55,248 nt of DNA, from assembly GCA_038247115.1 (NCBI GenBank), contig JBBRVG010000016.1, forward strand, positions 1-55,248, written 5' to 3'. This DNA is from Pseudaeromonas sp038247115 (GTDB lineage: Bacteria; Pseudomonadota; Gammaproteobacteria; Enterobacterales; Aeromonadaceae). The notes under the pieces were generated by a model. That model made no database searches. It had not been told where the DNA came from and was given only the letters and a program-made list of their open reading frames with translations. Below are positions 33,504 to 43,360 of the stretch, one piece after another (position 1 is the first letter of the stretch; the number at the start of each line of letters is the position of its first letter). The position numbers and the translations under genes were made by a program.

Positions 33504-34568
33504 CTATTCTTCCTCAATACTCTTTTCAAGCTCTTCGAGCTCAGCCACACCATCGATGCGCATCCCTCCCCGGGTAACCAGCGTCATCTCGTTCTTGACC
33601 GAATCGGGTCGCTTGATTTTCTCGGCTATTTTGATGGCAACCTTGTCTTGGGTCCGACCCAGCTTGGCCCTGAACGTCGGCAAGTCTTCAACAAAGACCA
33701 GCAGCGATTCCGGCATAGTCACCGGAATAACATCTCCAGCTCTGAAGTTCATCAGTTGGCGCAGGGTAACTTCGGTCTGCAGTAACCGGGTGGAGAGCCC
33801 AACCTGGACATCCATAATTTCGTCTCGCAACGCCTTGCTCCAGCGCAGGTCGGTATCCCCTTTGTCGCTTTGCACGCCCGCATCCAGCAATTCACGGATC
33901 GGCTCCAGCATGGAATAGGGCATGGCGACATGGAAATCACCACCACCACCATCCAGCTCGATATGAAACGAGCTGACCACTATCACTTCTGTCGGGCTCA
34001 CGATATTGGCCATTGCCGGGTTCACTTCGGAATCCAGATACTCGAACTCCACATCCATGACCGGAGCCCAGGCCTCTTTGTAATCTTCAAACACCAGCTT
34101 GAGCAACATCTGGATGATGCGACGCTCGGTGGGAGTAAATTCCCGCCCTTCGATCTTGGCATGATAGCGGCCATCGCCACCAAAGAAGTTTTCCACCAGG
34201 ATGAAGACTAACCGGGCCTCCATGGTGATCAACGCCGTCCCTTTGAGCGGACGAAAGCGCACCATGTTCAGACTGGTGGGTACAAACAAGGTATGAACAT
34301 ACTCGCCGAACTTCAGCATCTGCACGCCATTGATCGAGACTTCGGCGGTACGGCGCATCATGTTGAAAAGGCTGATCCGCATGTGACGGGCAAAACGCTC
34401 ATTGACCAACTCGAGAGTTGGCATGCGGCCCCGGACAATCCGGTCCTGAGATGAGAAGTCGAAGGTCATGACGCCCGGTGCGGTCGCCAGGCCAGTATCA
34501 TCTTCTTCTACTTCATCGACCCCGTGTAACAGGGCATCGATTTCGTCCTGTGTTAACAGATCGCTCAC
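33504..34568 (-). CDS. fliM: Flagellar switch protein FliM
   Basis: The C-ring protein that binds CheY-P. In 354 residues: N-terminal CheY-binding peptide (SDLLTQDEIDALLHGVD), the middle CheC-like domain with the GGxG-type FliG contact region (FFGGDGRY), and the C-terminal SpoA domain (VQVGLSTRLLQTEVTLRQLMNFRAGDVI in part). It lies seven bases after fliL. Confidence 0.96.
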   Translation of the reverse strand: MSDLLTQDEIDALLHGVDEVEEDDTGLATAPGVMTFDFSSQDRIVRGRMPTLELVNERFARHMRISLFNMMRRTAEVSINGVQMLKFGEYVHTLFVPTSLNMVRFRPLKGTALITMEARLVFILVENFFGGDGRYHAKIEGREFTPTERRIIQMLLKLVFEDYKEAWAPVMDVEFEYLDSEVNPAMANIVSPTEVIVVSSFHIELDGGGGDFHVAMPYSMLEPIRELLDAGVQSDKGDTDLRWSKALRDEIMDVQVGLSTRLLQTEVTLRQLMNFRAGDVIPVTMPESLLVFVEDLPTFRAKLGRTQDKVAIKIAEKIKRPDSVKNEMTLVTRGGMRIDGVAELEELEKSIEEE

Positions 34569-34575
34569 GTTTCAC

Positions 34576-35112
34576 CTATTGCATGACAAAGCCGGTAAAC
34601 AGAACCTGCTCCACCACGGCTTGTTGAGTGACTTCATGCAGTGCCTGGCTCACCGATGCCATGGCATCACTGCGTAATTTGTTACGCCCTTCGACCGTCG
34701 CCAGTTGCTCACTGCTGGCGGCGGAGAACACCTTGAACATGGCGCCTTCGATCAGCGGGGTATGTAAGGTGGCCAAGGCTTGATTCGCAGCCCCGCGAAC
34801 CAAGAGTGCAGCTTTGATCTGCACCAGACGATAACGCGGTTTTGCCGCGACATTAAACACAAAGGGGCGAGGCAACACCACATACATTGCCATCTTGGCA
34901 GCGTGCTCGGCGGCCTTTTCCTCTTCGCTCTGGGCGCCGTGTCCACCTTCGCCTTCGGCCTTGCCCTCTTCTTTTTTTTCATCCCCGCCAGATAACATCA
35001 TCCAGCCACCGACCCCACCGCCGATCAGCAAAATGAGTGCCGCGGCTATGATGATAATCAGTTTTTTCTTGCCCCCCTGGGGCTTGAGTTGTAGCTGTTC
35101 TTCCTCAGCCAT
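34576..35112 (-). CDS. fliL: Flagellar basal body protein FliL
   Basis: A 178-residue single-pass inner-membrane protein that stabilises or stimulates stators. One membrane helix (KLIIIIAAALILLIGGGVGGW), an acidic, His-containing linker (GDEKKEEGKAEGEGGHGAQS), and the periplasmic FliL domain (YVVLPRPFVFNVAAKPRYRLVQIKAALLV). First gene after fliK, with a 65-base gap between. Confidence 0.93.
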   Translation of the reverse strand: MAEEEQLQLKPQGGKKKLIIIIAAALILLIGGGVGGWMMLSGGDEKKEEGKAEGEGGHGAQSEEEKAAEHAAKMAMYVVLPRPFVFNVAAKPRYRLVQIKAALLVRGAANQALATLHTPLIEGAMFKVFSAASSEQLATVEGRNKLRSDAMASVSQALHEVTQQAVVEQVLFTGFVMQ

Positions 35113-35177
35113 GAATAGTGTGCTCCGGCTTCATTGATCAGGACTTGTCACTCATCATAAGCGTGGCGCAGTTTGCA

Positions 35178-37205
35178 TCAAGCGTAGAAATCAATTCCTG
35201 AGGCATCAGTCGAGCGGATGACCAGATTCTGTACATCCACACTCTCACCCTGGCTATTTTCACCCCGACGCCAAGGCGAGGATGAGCCATTACCCTGTCC
35301 TTGGCTCTGCTGGGCCAACTGTCCCTGATCTTGTTGTTGACCCGCAGACTGCTGCTGTACGTTGGTCTGCCCAAGCTGGATGCCTTGGCTGGCCAACATA
35401 TCACGCAATTTTGGCAACGCCTGCTCTAACAACTCGCGTGAGCTGCCATGCTGGACGATGAACTGCACATTGGCTTTCTGATCCTGATCGATCGATAACT
35501 GGATACTCATTTTCCCCAGCCCTTGTGGCTCAAGCTGGATCTCGGCTTCATGCCACTTCTGCCCCATCATCAGGGTCATACGCGCCGCCAGCTCAGGGGC
35601 AGCCTGCTGAGGTAGCCCCAGATGGATGGCGGCCAGAGAAACCGGTGTTTCGCGACCACGCGATAATGTCCCCTGCGCAGCGGCAGCGGATGTAGCAGCC
35701 GCTTGCGTGGCTGCGCCTTGAGTGCCGAGTAGGGCATTCAATTCCGAAGTGGCCCCGGCGGATGTCGAACGTACAGTTTCCGGCTGTATATTGACCTGCA
35801 GGCTACCCCCATCACGGGTGAATTCATCACCGGCTGCGCGCGAGGTCTGGGGTGACAGAATACTGTTCAGCGAGACCGCCGCGTCGGTTACTGGATCTGT
35901 TACTGGCGCCTTTGTCGCCTCGAGCGATGAGCGAACCAGCGTCGGAGCCGCAGCCTCCGATACCATCTCAGTGGCTCGACTCGCCCCCTCCCGTTTGCCA
36001 CTACCGGCCAGAAGCGCCGCTAATTGCGCCAACTCGCTGGTACGCTCACTTGGTTCTGGCTCCATATTCACAGTCCTGGCATTAGCCCCGACATCCGTTC
36101 CGGCATTAGTCCCCGCCTCGCCTTGCGCCCCCTTCACGGAGGCGGCCATAACGGACGCCACCTCCTGAGTCCCCGGCTTAGCCGCACCTTCCGCCGTGGT
36201 GACAGCATTGGAACTCAACGCAGGCTGCTCGGATGGATTCGGCACCGGCTCGGCAGGCAATGCCAGCTCATCCAACCACTGGCTAAAGCCCTCGTCCTCC
36301 GTAGTCACCGTAGGTGAAGGAGAATCGGGAGATGAGACCCTTGCCTCTCCTGTCAACCCGAGGGGTGGCAAGAACTTGCCGCTGGTACCACTCTCTGCGG
36401 TAAGAAGATCGGTGGTTACCGCTGGATCAATACCCAGCAGCGAGGACAAATCCTGCTCCACCGGGTTTGCCTTGGGGATCACCACCTGAGTATTGGTCGC
36501 CAGACTAGTTTGCAGATGCTGCAAGAAATCGATAGCGGCCGCATCGCTGGCCATAGAGACATCGGATTTGCTTTTTGCCTCCTGGGGTAACGGCTCGGGT
36601 GCAACCTTGGGATCATCAGCTACTGGCGCTAAAAAATCCGGAGTCAGAAGAGACGACTCCATCACCACGGACGACTCTTCCGCTGCGGCATTCACGTCGG
36701 CCCACGCTGAGCCGTCAGTCGCTGCCTTTTTGACGGCTATTTTATCCTGCTTGTCCATGGCGTTCGTCAGTTCAAGCCCATGCTCTGACGAAAGCTCCGA
36801 GTCCAGCTCAGCACTCGTAGCCTCTGACGCCGCATCCTGGGCGACTGAAGCAGCCCTGCCGCTTGAACCCGCGGCTTTATCCTGGGACTTAGCCTCAGTC
36901 CGGGACGGGCCCGTCGTATGGTCGATGGCAGCAGGAGACTTTGGCTTGGTATCACTTCGAGGCGCGCGCGCCGCATCGGCAACAGCCGGATCTTGCGGCT
37001 TCACCTTGGTCCGGGGAGCGCTGGCAGAGGTTGCTTTGGATGAGTGAGCCGGGCTCGAGGAGTCAGCCTGTCGCTTTGACTCGGTCGTTTTAGCCTCCAG
37101 CACGGCAGAAAAATTATTCTCACCTTGCGCTGCGGATGGACGGGAAAGCACCCCCTGACTCTCTTGAGGTGCCTCTAGGGTGATCTTGCTGTTTACCTGC
37201 ATCAT
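35178..37205 (-). CDS. fliK: Flagellar hook-length control protein FliK
   Basis: The exported ruler that sets hook length and triggers the FlhB switch. The 675 residues comprise a long Ala/Ser/Pro/Glu-rich region of low complexity (1-520) and a C-terminal Flg_hook domain (about 550-640: HEAEIQLEPQGLGKMSIQLS, VQFIVQHGSSRELLEQALPKLRDMLASQGI) followed by a Gln-rich tail. ATG 37205 is chosen because AAGGTGG stands six bases before it; ATG 37202 is equally possible. A sigma-54-type promoter at 37290-37305 suggests it heads the fliK-flhB transcript. The gene is longer than E. coli fliK (375 residues), common in polar flagellates. Confidence 0.92.
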   Translation of the reverse strand: MMQVNSKITLEAPQESQGVLSRPSAAQGENNFSAVLEAKTTESKRQADSSSPAHSSKATSASAPRTKVKPQDPAVADAARAPRSDTKPKSPAAIDHTTGPSRTEAKSQDKAAGSSGRAASVAQDAASEATSAELDSELSSEHGLELTNAMDKQDKIAVKKAATDGSAWADVNAAAEESSVVMESSLLTPDFLAPVADDPKVAPEPLPQEAKSKSDVSMASDAAAIDFLQHLQTSLATNTQVVIPKANPVEQDLSSLLGIDPAVTTDLLTAESGTSGKFLPPLGLTGEARVSSPDSPSPTVTTEDEGFSQWLDELALPAEPVPNPSEQPALSSNAVTTAEGAAKPGTQEVASVMAASVKGAQGEAGTNAGTDVGANARTVNMEPEPSERTSELAQLAALLAGSGKREGASRATEMVSEAAAPTLVRSSLEATKAPVTDPVTDAAVSLNSILSPQTSRAAGDEFTRDGGSLQVNIQPETVRSTSAGATSELNALLGTQGAATQAAATSAAAAQGTLSRGRETPVSLAAIHLGLPQQAAPELAARMTLMMGQKWHEAEIQLEPQGLGKMSIQLSIDQDQKANVQFIVQHGSSRELLEQALPKLRDMLASQGIQLGQTNVQQQSAGQQQDQGQLAQQSQGQGNGSSSPWRRGENSQGESVDVQNLVIRSTDASGIDFYA

Positions 37206-37289
37206 CGCATGCCACCTTGGATCCTGTGCCAACCGGCGTCAGTATCAGACACCAGCACAGCGTGAATTGAATATTCGATGCCAATCTCT

Positions 37290-37305
37290 CGCAATTTTCA
37301 GGCCA
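37290..37305 (-). promoter_or_regulatory. Sigma-54 promoter between fliJ and fliK
   Basis: TGGCCTGAAAATTGCG on the minus strand, with GG and GC at exact -24/-12 spacing. The RNA start would be near 37279, leaving a leader of about 75 bases before fliK. It splits the fliE-J and fliK-flhB groups. Confidence 0.65.
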
Positions 37306-37312
37306 GAAATGG

Positions 37313-37756
37313 CTAGGATTCGGCCTGACGGTGAAAATAACGAAAGGTCGAAAACTCATCGAGCAACTTCTGCTCTTGCCGAGCCTGCTTGATGGCCTCT
37401 TTAGCCGCCTTGCGTTCCAGCAACATCTGCAGTGCCTTACGCTGTTGCTGCAGATCCAGCCACTCCTTGCGACGGTTTTCTGTCGCCTGCCGCACCTGAC
37501 GCAACCCTTCCAACTGCTGGGTGGCGGCATGATCCAATTTATTGATGAAGGCCTGGTAGTGACCAAACTGCAAGCCATTGAGCCCCTTGCTGCCGCGCTC
37601 CGTCAGCTGGCCGCTGTAATTTTCCCGATACTGATTCAAAGCTTCGAGCTGACTCTCATAACGCATCTGATCCTGCCGGGCCAAGGCCAGAATTCGCGCC
37701 GCCCGATCTTCGGCTTCGATCAGACGATCTACCAATAGTTGTATGGCTCTGCTCAT
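37313..37756 (-). CDS. fliJ: Flagellar export chaperone FliJ
   Basis: A 147-residue coiled-coil protein that couples the FliI ATPase to FlhA. Nearly the whole length is heptad-like and rich in Gln, Arg, Glu and Leu (LIEAEDRAARILALARQDQ, KEWLDLQQQRKALQMLLERK). It lies about 100 bases after fliI and is the last gene before the fliK promoter. Confidence 0.92.
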   Translation of the reverse strand: MSRAIQLLVDRLIEAEDRAARILALARQDQMRYESQLEALNQYRENYSGQLTERGSKGLNGLQFGHYQAFINKLDHAATQQLEGLRQVRQATENRRKEWLDLQQQRKALQMLLERKAAKEAIKQARQEQKLLDEFSTFRYFHRQAES

Positions 37757-37854
37757 GATGACCTCGGTGCTTTACAGCACACATCAAACGAAAGAAAGAA
37801 TAGAGCGGGCGTTATCAAATCCATGACCGTCAAACTGAGTGACCGCCGAGAAGC

Positions 37855-39189
37855 TTAGTGACTGCCGCGCACTAGCGTCATGGCGACCTGTTGCAGCATC
37901 TGCAGACAGTCGTCATAAGGCACCACCTCTTTCATTTTTTGCTGCAAGAATTGGTCCAGTAGTGGTCGAATGGCAATGGCCTGATCCAGACGCGGATCAG
38001 CACCGCGCTGATAGGCCCCTATGGTGATGAGATCGCGGTTCTGTTGGTACAGGGAGTAGCACTGCTTGAGGGTGCGCGCCATCAACATGTGCTCTTCGGA
38101 GGTGACCATCGGCATGACCCGACTGATGGATTTTTCCACATCAATGGCCGGGTAATGGCCACTGTCAGCCAGTTCCCGCGACAACACTATGTGGCCATCG
38201 AGAATGGCTCGGGAGGCATCGGCGATAGGATCTTGCAGATCATCCCCTTCGGTCAGAACGGTAAAAAAGGCGGTGATGGATCCCTGCCCCTCGGCGCCGT
38301 TGCCCGCTCGCTCCACCAGCGCCGGTAATTTGGCAAAAACCGAGGGCGGATAGCCCTTGGTCGCCGGAGGCTCGCCAATCGCCAAGGCAATTTCCCGTTG
38401 CGCCTGGGCGTACCGGGTCAGTGAATCCATCAACAGCAGTACATTGAGCCCCTGATCGCGGAAATACTCGGCGATGGTCAACGCAGTTTCGCACCCCTTG
38501 AGACGCATCAGCGGCGAGGCATCGGCTGGTGCCGCCACCACCACAGAGCGCGCACGCCCCTCGACGCCAAGAATATCTTCGATGAACTCTTTGACTTCTC
38601 GACCCCGCTCCCCGATCAACCCCACGACGACGACATCGGCAGTGGTGCCTCGGGTCATCATCCCCAGCAACACCGACTTACCGACCCCGGAGCCGGCAAA
38701 CAGCCCCATCCGCTGGCCCTGGCCGACGGTGAGCATGGCATTGATGGCACGCACCCCGACATCCATCGGCTGATGGATCGGCTTGCGCGCCAGCGGATTG
38801 AGACGACGGTTGACCAGGCGCGCCGAGTCAGCGGTCAAAATCGGCCCCAGGCTATCCAGGGGTTCGCCCACACCATCGATCACCCGCCCCAGCAAGGCCA
38901 TGCCGACCGGAATACCGTGTTCGTCGCTGATGGGCGTCACTTTGGCGCCTGGAATAACTCCCTTGAGTTGCTCACTGGGCATTAAAAACAGTTTGTCGCC
39001 GGAAAAACCGACGATTTCAGCCTCCAGATAACCATCCAGAGTTTCGATGCGGCATAAGGAGCCCACGGCGGCACGGCAGCCAATGGCCTCCAGTGTCAAT
39101 CCGACTACCCGCGTCAATTTTCCGGCAACGCTGGGACGGGTTGAGATCTCGCTCACCTGATAGCCGCTAAGGCGAGTCAATAGACTCAT
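37855..39189 (-). CDS. fliI: Flagellar export ATPase FliI
   Basis: A hexameric ATPase of the flagellar type III export system. The 444 residues include Walker A (GLFAGSGVGKSVLLGM), the F1-beta-like VVGLIGERGREVKEF, Walker B (VLLLMDSLTRYAQAQREIALAIGEPPA in part) and the C-terminal substrate domain. ATG overlaps the fliH stop (ATGA). Confidence 0.96.
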   Translation of the reverse strand: MSLLTRLSGYQVSEISTRPSVAGKLTRVVGLTLEAIGCRAAVGSLCRIETLDGYLEAEIVGFSGDKLFLMPSEQLKGVIPGAKVTPISDEHGIPVGMALLGRVIDGVGEPLDSLGPILTADSARLVNRRLNPLARKPIHQPMDVGVRAINAMLTVGQGQRMGLFAGSGVGKSVLLGMMTRGTTADVVVVGLIGERGREVKEFIEDILGVEGRARSVVVAAPADASPLMRLKGCETALTIAEYFRDQGLNVLLLMDSLTRYAQAQREIALAIGEPPATKGYPPSVFAKLPALVERAGNGAEGQGSITAFFTVLTEGDDLQDPIADASRAILDGHIVLSRELADSGHYPAIDVEKSISRVMPMVTSEEHMLMARTLKQCYSLYQQNRDLITIGAYQRGADPRLDQAIAIRPLLDQFLQQKMKEVVPYDDCLQMLQQVAMTLVRGSH

Positions 39190-39995
39190 GGCTGCCGATC
39201 CAGGTTGGTACGCAGGAAGTTACGCAGCAGGTTCTCGATGCGCTCCTCCAACATCCAGTCGATGCTTGACGTCCGGCTGGCCAGTTGCAGATCGCCCCGT
39301 TTCAGCGCCGGCTCCGCCAGCAGAGTCCAACCGCGCCGCTGACACTCTTCCTCGCCATAGGCGCTGCGGATGAGCTGCACGTCCTCTGGATGCAACGTCA
39401 GGGTAATGCCCTCTTCGGCACAAGGCAGGAGAGCAATCGCCTCTTTGAGCGAGGCTAATAACAGATCGGACGACGTATGCGCCTCATGGCGGATCAGGCT
39501 CTTGGCCAAGCGCAGTGCTAACCAGACGAGCTGCTGCTCCACCTGCTCATTGACCTGAGCCAGGGGTTGAACCAACTGTTGGCTGAGTTGCTGCCAATGG
39601 GTGACTTGCTGTTCAATCAGTTCCTGACCCAGTGCCATCCCTTCGGCTTGCCCCTGGGCCAGCCCCTCGGTATGGCCCTCTTGCAATCCCTGCAGGCGTC
39701 CCTCTTCCAGCCCCTGGGCCAAGCCCGCTTCCTTGCCCTCGACAAAACCATCCTCATAGGCGGCCTGCCGCACGGCTTCAATCTCTTCGAGCGTCAGCGG
39801 TTGCTGTTCCGGCTCGACTTCGGCCTCCGGTTCAACCGGTGCCTGTTCGCTCTGATACCAACCCGCGGAATAGCCCAGCACATTACTATCCGGCTCCTGA
39901 GCGGCTGTCTCCATCATGGGCCAGTCCCAGGTCGTAAACCCTTCGCCCACTGACGGTTCGCGCGGTTCCTGCGGTGTTGGCTGTTTTGGATTCAC
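39186..39995 (-). CDS. fliH: Flagellar export ATPase regulator FliH
   Basis: A 269-residue regulator of FliI that docks it to FliN. An acidic N-terminal third is followed by a run of GxxxG-type repeats (EAGLAQGLEEGRLQGLQEGH, then TEGLAQGQAEGMALGQ) and the C-terminal globular domain (LRLAKSLIRHEAHTSSDLLL, ITLHPEDVQLI). GTG 39995 is chosen as start because AGGAG lies seven bases upstream; an ATG seven codons earlier (40016) has no such site. Confidence 0.9.
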   Translation of the reverse strand: MNPKQPTPQEPREPSVGEGFTTWDWPMMETAAQEPDSNVLGYSAGWYQSEQAPVEPEAEVEPEQQPLTLEEIEAVRQAAYEDGFVEGKEAGLAQGLEEGRLQGLQEGHTEGLAQGQAEGMALGQELIEQQVTHWQQLSQQLVQPLAQVNEQVEQQLVWLALRLAKSLIRHEAHTSSDLLLASLKEAIALLPCAEEGITLTLHPEDVQLIRSAYGEEECQRRGWTLLAEPALKRGDLQLASRTSSIDWMLEERIENLLRNFLRTNLDRQP

Positions 39996-40103
39996 CCTGC
40001 TACTCCTGACTGTCATCGATTAGATGCATGGCTACATGCATCCAGTGCTGATCATAGTCCCACGGAGCTATGGGGAATGATATGAGCATCCCCACCCGCA
40101 GGC

Positions 40104-41144
40104 TTAAACAAAGTCGTCGCCACCGCCAGAGCCGAGCATGATCTCGCCCGCATCGGCCAGACGGCGAGCAATCGAGAGGATCTCTTTTTGTGCCGCTTCC
40201 ACATCGCTGACCCGTACCGGCCCCATAGCCGTCAAATCTTCGCCCAGCATTTCGGCGGCGCGCTTGGACATGTTCTTGAATACTTTTTCCTTGAGCTGAT
40301 CGTCGGCGCCCTTGAGCGCTTTTTGCAGCAGTTCACCCGGTACTTCACGCAGCAATGCCTGAATACCCCGGTCGTCGACATCGATGAGATTTTCGAACAC
40401 AAACATCAGATCCTGGATCTGCTGGCTCATCTCTTCGTCGGAGTCGCGGATCGCATCCATCAGCTGACCTTCGACGTTGGTATCCAGATAGTTCATGATG
40501 CTGGCCGCCGCCTTCAGGCCGCCCATCTTGGCCGCCTGGGCACCCGCTGCACCGGCGAACTGTTTCTCCATGATGTCGTTCAATTCTTGTAACGCTGCGG
40601 GTTGTACCTCTTCCAGATTGGCAATCCGCATGATCAAATCCAGCCGCACCTGCTCCGGGAACTGACTCATGATCTCGGCCGATTGCTCCGGATCCAGATA
40701 GGAGAGCACTATGGTCTGGATCTGCGGGTGTTCGTTCTGGATGATGCTGGCCACCTGGCGGGCATCCATCCACTTCAATGAGTCCAGACCCCGGGCACCC
40801 GAGCCCATGATGATCTGATCCACCAGATTACCGGCCTTGTCTTCACCCAAAGCCGCCACCAGCGCCTTACGGACGAAGTCTTCACTGCCGATACCGATAT
40901 TGGAGAATTTCTGGATATCTTCGATGAACTGCCGATGCACAGCTGTCACCTTGTCGTGACTGAAGTCCTTCATCGAGGCCATCGACATCCCCAGGCGCTG
41001 AACCTGTTTCGGCTCCAGATGACGGAAGATCTGCGCGGCGTCCTCTTCATTGAGGCTGAGCATCAGGACTGCCGCCATCTCCATACCGCTCATGGCATCA
41101 AGGAGTTGTTGCTGTTCCGTGGTGATCTGATTCTTTTCACTCAT
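40104..41144 (-). CDS. fliG: Flagellar rotor switch protein FliG
   Basis: The C-ring protein that meets the stators. The 346 residues comprise an N-terminal FliF-binding domain (AAVLMLSLNEEDAAQIFRHL), a middle domain with EHPQIQTIVLSYLDPEQSAEIMS, and a C-terminal domain with the charged torque helix (MVFENLIDVDDRGIQALLREV type, KNMSKRAAEMLGEDL). ATG overlaps the fliF stop (ATGA). An 87-base spacing lies before fliH. Confidence 0.96.
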   Translation of the reverse strand: MSEKNQITTEQQQLLDAMSGMEMAAVLMLSLNEEDAAQIFRHLEPKQVQRLGMSMASMKDFSHDKVTAVHRQFIEDIQKFSNIGIGSEDFVRKALVAALGEDKAGNLVDQIIMGSGARGLDSLKWMDARQVASIIQNEHPQIQTIVLSYLDPEQSAEIMSQFPEQVRLDLIMRIANLEEVQPAALQELNDIMEKQFAGAAGAQAAKMGGLKAAASIMNYLDTNVEGQLMDAIRDSDEEMSQQIQDLMFVFENLIDVDDRGIQALLREVPGELLQKALKGADDQLKEKVFKNMSKRAAEMLGEDLTAMGPVRVSDVEAAQKEILSIARRLADAGEIMLGSGGGDDFV

Positions 41145-42868
41145 TTCGACATTTCCTTAATCACCCATTCCTTGACCACCTGAGCCGCCAGATCCGGTTC
41201 GTTGGCCACCAGAGCCCGCACGGCCCGCAGCAAGTCTTCATCCCGATGCAGATCCGGCAATACCAGCTGACCATTGCGCACGCCGAAGATAGGTTCCTGC
41301 ATGTCGGCTTGCGAGGCCAGCAGACTCAAATCGTCATCGCCATCCAAAGCCACCGAGCTGTCCATATCCACTTCGCGACCATCCGGTTTTTGATCCGGAT
41401 AGAGCAGTCGAGCCAGCATGGGACGCACTATGGTGACCACCAGGACAATAATCACCAGCACAGAGGCAGCAATCCGGATGGCGCGCCAGAACCAGTTCTG
41501 CTCGACCAAGGGTGTTTCCACAACCCCAGCCAAATCCGGGCGATTGAAGGAGAGACTGACCACTTCCAGATTATCACCGCGGCTGACATCAAAGCCGATC
41601 CCGCCCTTGAGCAGACGACGGATGGTGTCCAGCTCGGCCTGGGTTTGCGGCTCACGGGTCACCTTGCCATCTTCCGCAGTAACATTCCGGTAATCAACAC
41701 CGACCGATACCGTCAGTCGACGAATGCCCCCCATGGCACGCTGCACATGGCTGACTGTGGTGTCCAGTTCATAATTCCGGGTGGCTTCTTTACGGCTACG
41801 GCCATTGGCCGAATTTTGGCCTGCGGCTCCCGTTGCCTGTTCCGGAATATTGCTGGCAGCAGGAGGCTGATTGGACAGGGCACCCGGCACACCGGAGTTG
41901 CCCGCGCCTCCCATGCTGTTTTCTTCGAGGGTGACTTCCGAACGCACCGCAGGCAAGTCCGGATTGAAACGCTTGCGGGTCTCTTCTTCCTGAGTGAAGT
42001 CGAGGCTGACATCCACTTCGGCGGTATAGTTACCAATCCCCAGCACAGGCGCCAGAATGGAATCAATCTTCTGCTTATATTCCAGCTCTTTTTTCTGCTG
42101 CATCTCGAACTCTTTACGCGCCCGTGATGAGGCAGCATCCTGAGAGCCCGAGTTGAGCAGGCGGCCATTTTGATCGGTGACGGTGACGCGGCTAGGCTCG
42201 AGCCCATGGACAGCCGAGGCGACGGTATCGACAATCGCATCAATCTCTTCCTGCCCCAGAGCGCCACTCGAACCGAGAGCAACCACGACGGTAGCGCTGG
42301 GCTTGCGTTCATTGCGCGCAAAAACGTTATCTTTAGGGATCGCCAGCAGGACTGTGGCTTTACTGACGTTGCGATACTGCTCGATGGCGCGAGCCAGCTG
42401 TTGTTCGCGGCTGTACTTGAGCCGCTCCCCTTCCAGACGCTGACTGACACCAAAGCCACTATCCTTGAGCAGCAAGGCATCACCGGTTGGCAACTCCGGC
42501 TGGGCTAGGCCCTCACGCTTGAGCTGCAACACAATATTGGAATAGTCATCGGCAGTGACCAGCACAGAATTGCCTTCGACCTTGTAGTTGAGTTGTTTCT
42601 GATCCAGAAAATCCAGGGTTTTCACCAACTCGTCGGTGGTGAACTGCCCGAGGGGGCGCATCTCCGGCTCTTTGCCCCACAGCAGGATGAAAACGGCAAT
42701 CGCCAGACAAATGGCCAAGCCCAGAACCAGGGTGACTTGACGCAGAACATCGACATTTCCCATGAATGCCAGCGACGACGGCTTGGTGGTGACCACGTCA
42801 TCCGCACCGGCCCCCATCAGCGGGTCACCCCCGGCTACCATCAATTGATTGCGCTTGTCGTCAGCCAT
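41141..42868 (-). CDS. fliF: Flagellar MS-ring protein FliF
   Basis: Forms the MS-ring in the inner membrane. In 575 residues: membrane helix 1 (about 36-60: LRQVTLVLGLAICLAIAVFIL), periplasmic ring-building motifs including DQKQLNYKVEGNSVLV and REQQLARAIEQYRNVSKATVLLA in part, membrane helix 2 near residue 470 (IRIAASVLVIIVLVVTIV), and the C-terminal FliG-binding tail (VRALVANEPDLAAQVVKEWV). Confidence 0.96.
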   Translation of the reverse strand: MADDKRNQLMVAGGDPLMGAGADDVVTTKPSSLAFMGNVDVLRQVTLVLGLAICLAIAVFILLWGKEPEMRPLGQFTTDELVKTLDFLDQKQLNYKVEGNSVLVTADDYSNIVLQLKREGLAQPELPTGDALLLKDSGFGVSQRLEGERLKYSREQQLARAIEQYRNVSKATVLLAIPKDNVFARNERKPSATVVVALGSSGALGQEEIDAIVDTVASAVHGLEPSRVTVTDQNGRLLNSGSQDAASSRARKEFEMQQKKELEYKQKIDSILAPVLGIGNYTAEVDVSLDFTQEEETRKRFNPDLPAVRSEVTLEENSMGGAGNSGVPGALSNQPPAASNIPEQATGAAGQNSANGRSRKEATRNYELDTTVSHVQRAMGGIRRLTVSVGVDYRNVTAEDGKVTREPQTQAELDTIRRLLKGGIGFDVSRGDNLEVVSLSFNRPDLAGVVETPLVEQNWFWRAIRIAASVLVIIVLVVTIVRPMLARLLYPDQKPDGREVDMDSSVALDGDDDLSLLASQADMQEPIFGVRNGQLVLPDLHRDEDLLRAVRALVANEPDLAAQVVKEWVIKEMSK

Positions 42869-42883
42869 TTTCTACCCCTTCAC

Positions 42884-43207
42884 TTACACCGGCATATTCA
42901 TGATGGTCTTGTAGGCTTCGACCACCTTATTGCGCACTTGAACTGTGGCTTCAAACGCGATGGAAGACTTCTGCCCTGCAATCATCACATCCGAAAGATT
43001 GATACTACGATCGCCCATATCGAAGCGGGTACGCAGCGAACTGGCATCTTGTTGCAGTGAATTGACATTTTCCAGCGCCATCTTGAGCGCCTGACCAAAA
43101 TCCTGCTGCACCTCACCATTCATCGGCGTGGCGCGGGAACCGGGACCCAGAGCCTCGAAGCGAAGAGCCTCGAAATCCTTGAACAGAGAGCTAGCTTGCA
43201 CGTCCAT
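42884..43207 (-). CDS. fliE: Flagellar MS-ring/rod junction protein FliE
   Basis: A 107-residue protein joining the MS-ring to the proximal rod. The C-terminal half carries the family core NVNSLQQDASSLRTRFDMGD, SINLSDVMIAGQKSSIAFEA and VQVRNKVVEAYKTIMNMPV. GAGGA precedes ATG. A sigma-54-type promoter (43262-43277) lies about 44 bases before the RNA-distal start codon, making fliE first in the fliE-J transcript. Confidence 0.95.
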   Translation of the reverse strand: MDVQASSLFKDFEALRFEALGPGSRATPMNGEVQQDFGQALKMALENVNSLQQDASSLRTRFDMGDRSINLSDVMIAGQKSSIAFEATVQVRNKVVEAYKTIMNMPV

Positions 43208-43261
43208 AGCGGTTCCTCACAGCGACATTAAATTGACAACCCCAGGGGGATACTCTGTATC

Positions 43262-43277
43262 TGCAATTTAAGTGCCA
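43262..43277 (-). promoter_or_regulatory. Sigma-54 promoter of the fliE operon
   Basis: TGGCACTTAAATTGCA on the minus strand is nearly an exact consensus match (TGGCAC-N5-TTGCA). The RNA start is predicted near 43251. By analogy with Vibrio it would be FlrC-dependent. Confidence 0.85.
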
Positions 43278-43327
43278 GGAGCATATGAACGGCTAACTAA
43301 CTGGAAAGCGGGGGATTTTACAACAAG

Positions 43328-43347
43328 AGCCCGCCGGATGGCGGGCT
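43328..43347 (-). terminator. Hairpin after flrC, probable terminator
   Basis: An 8-bp stem (AGCCCGCC / GGCGGGCT, loop of 4) lies 13 bases after the flrC stop. The downstream minus-strand bases CTTGTTGT give a weak T tract. It separates flrBC from the fliE operon. Confidence 0.6.
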
Positions 43348-43360
43348 GGAGAGAAAAAAA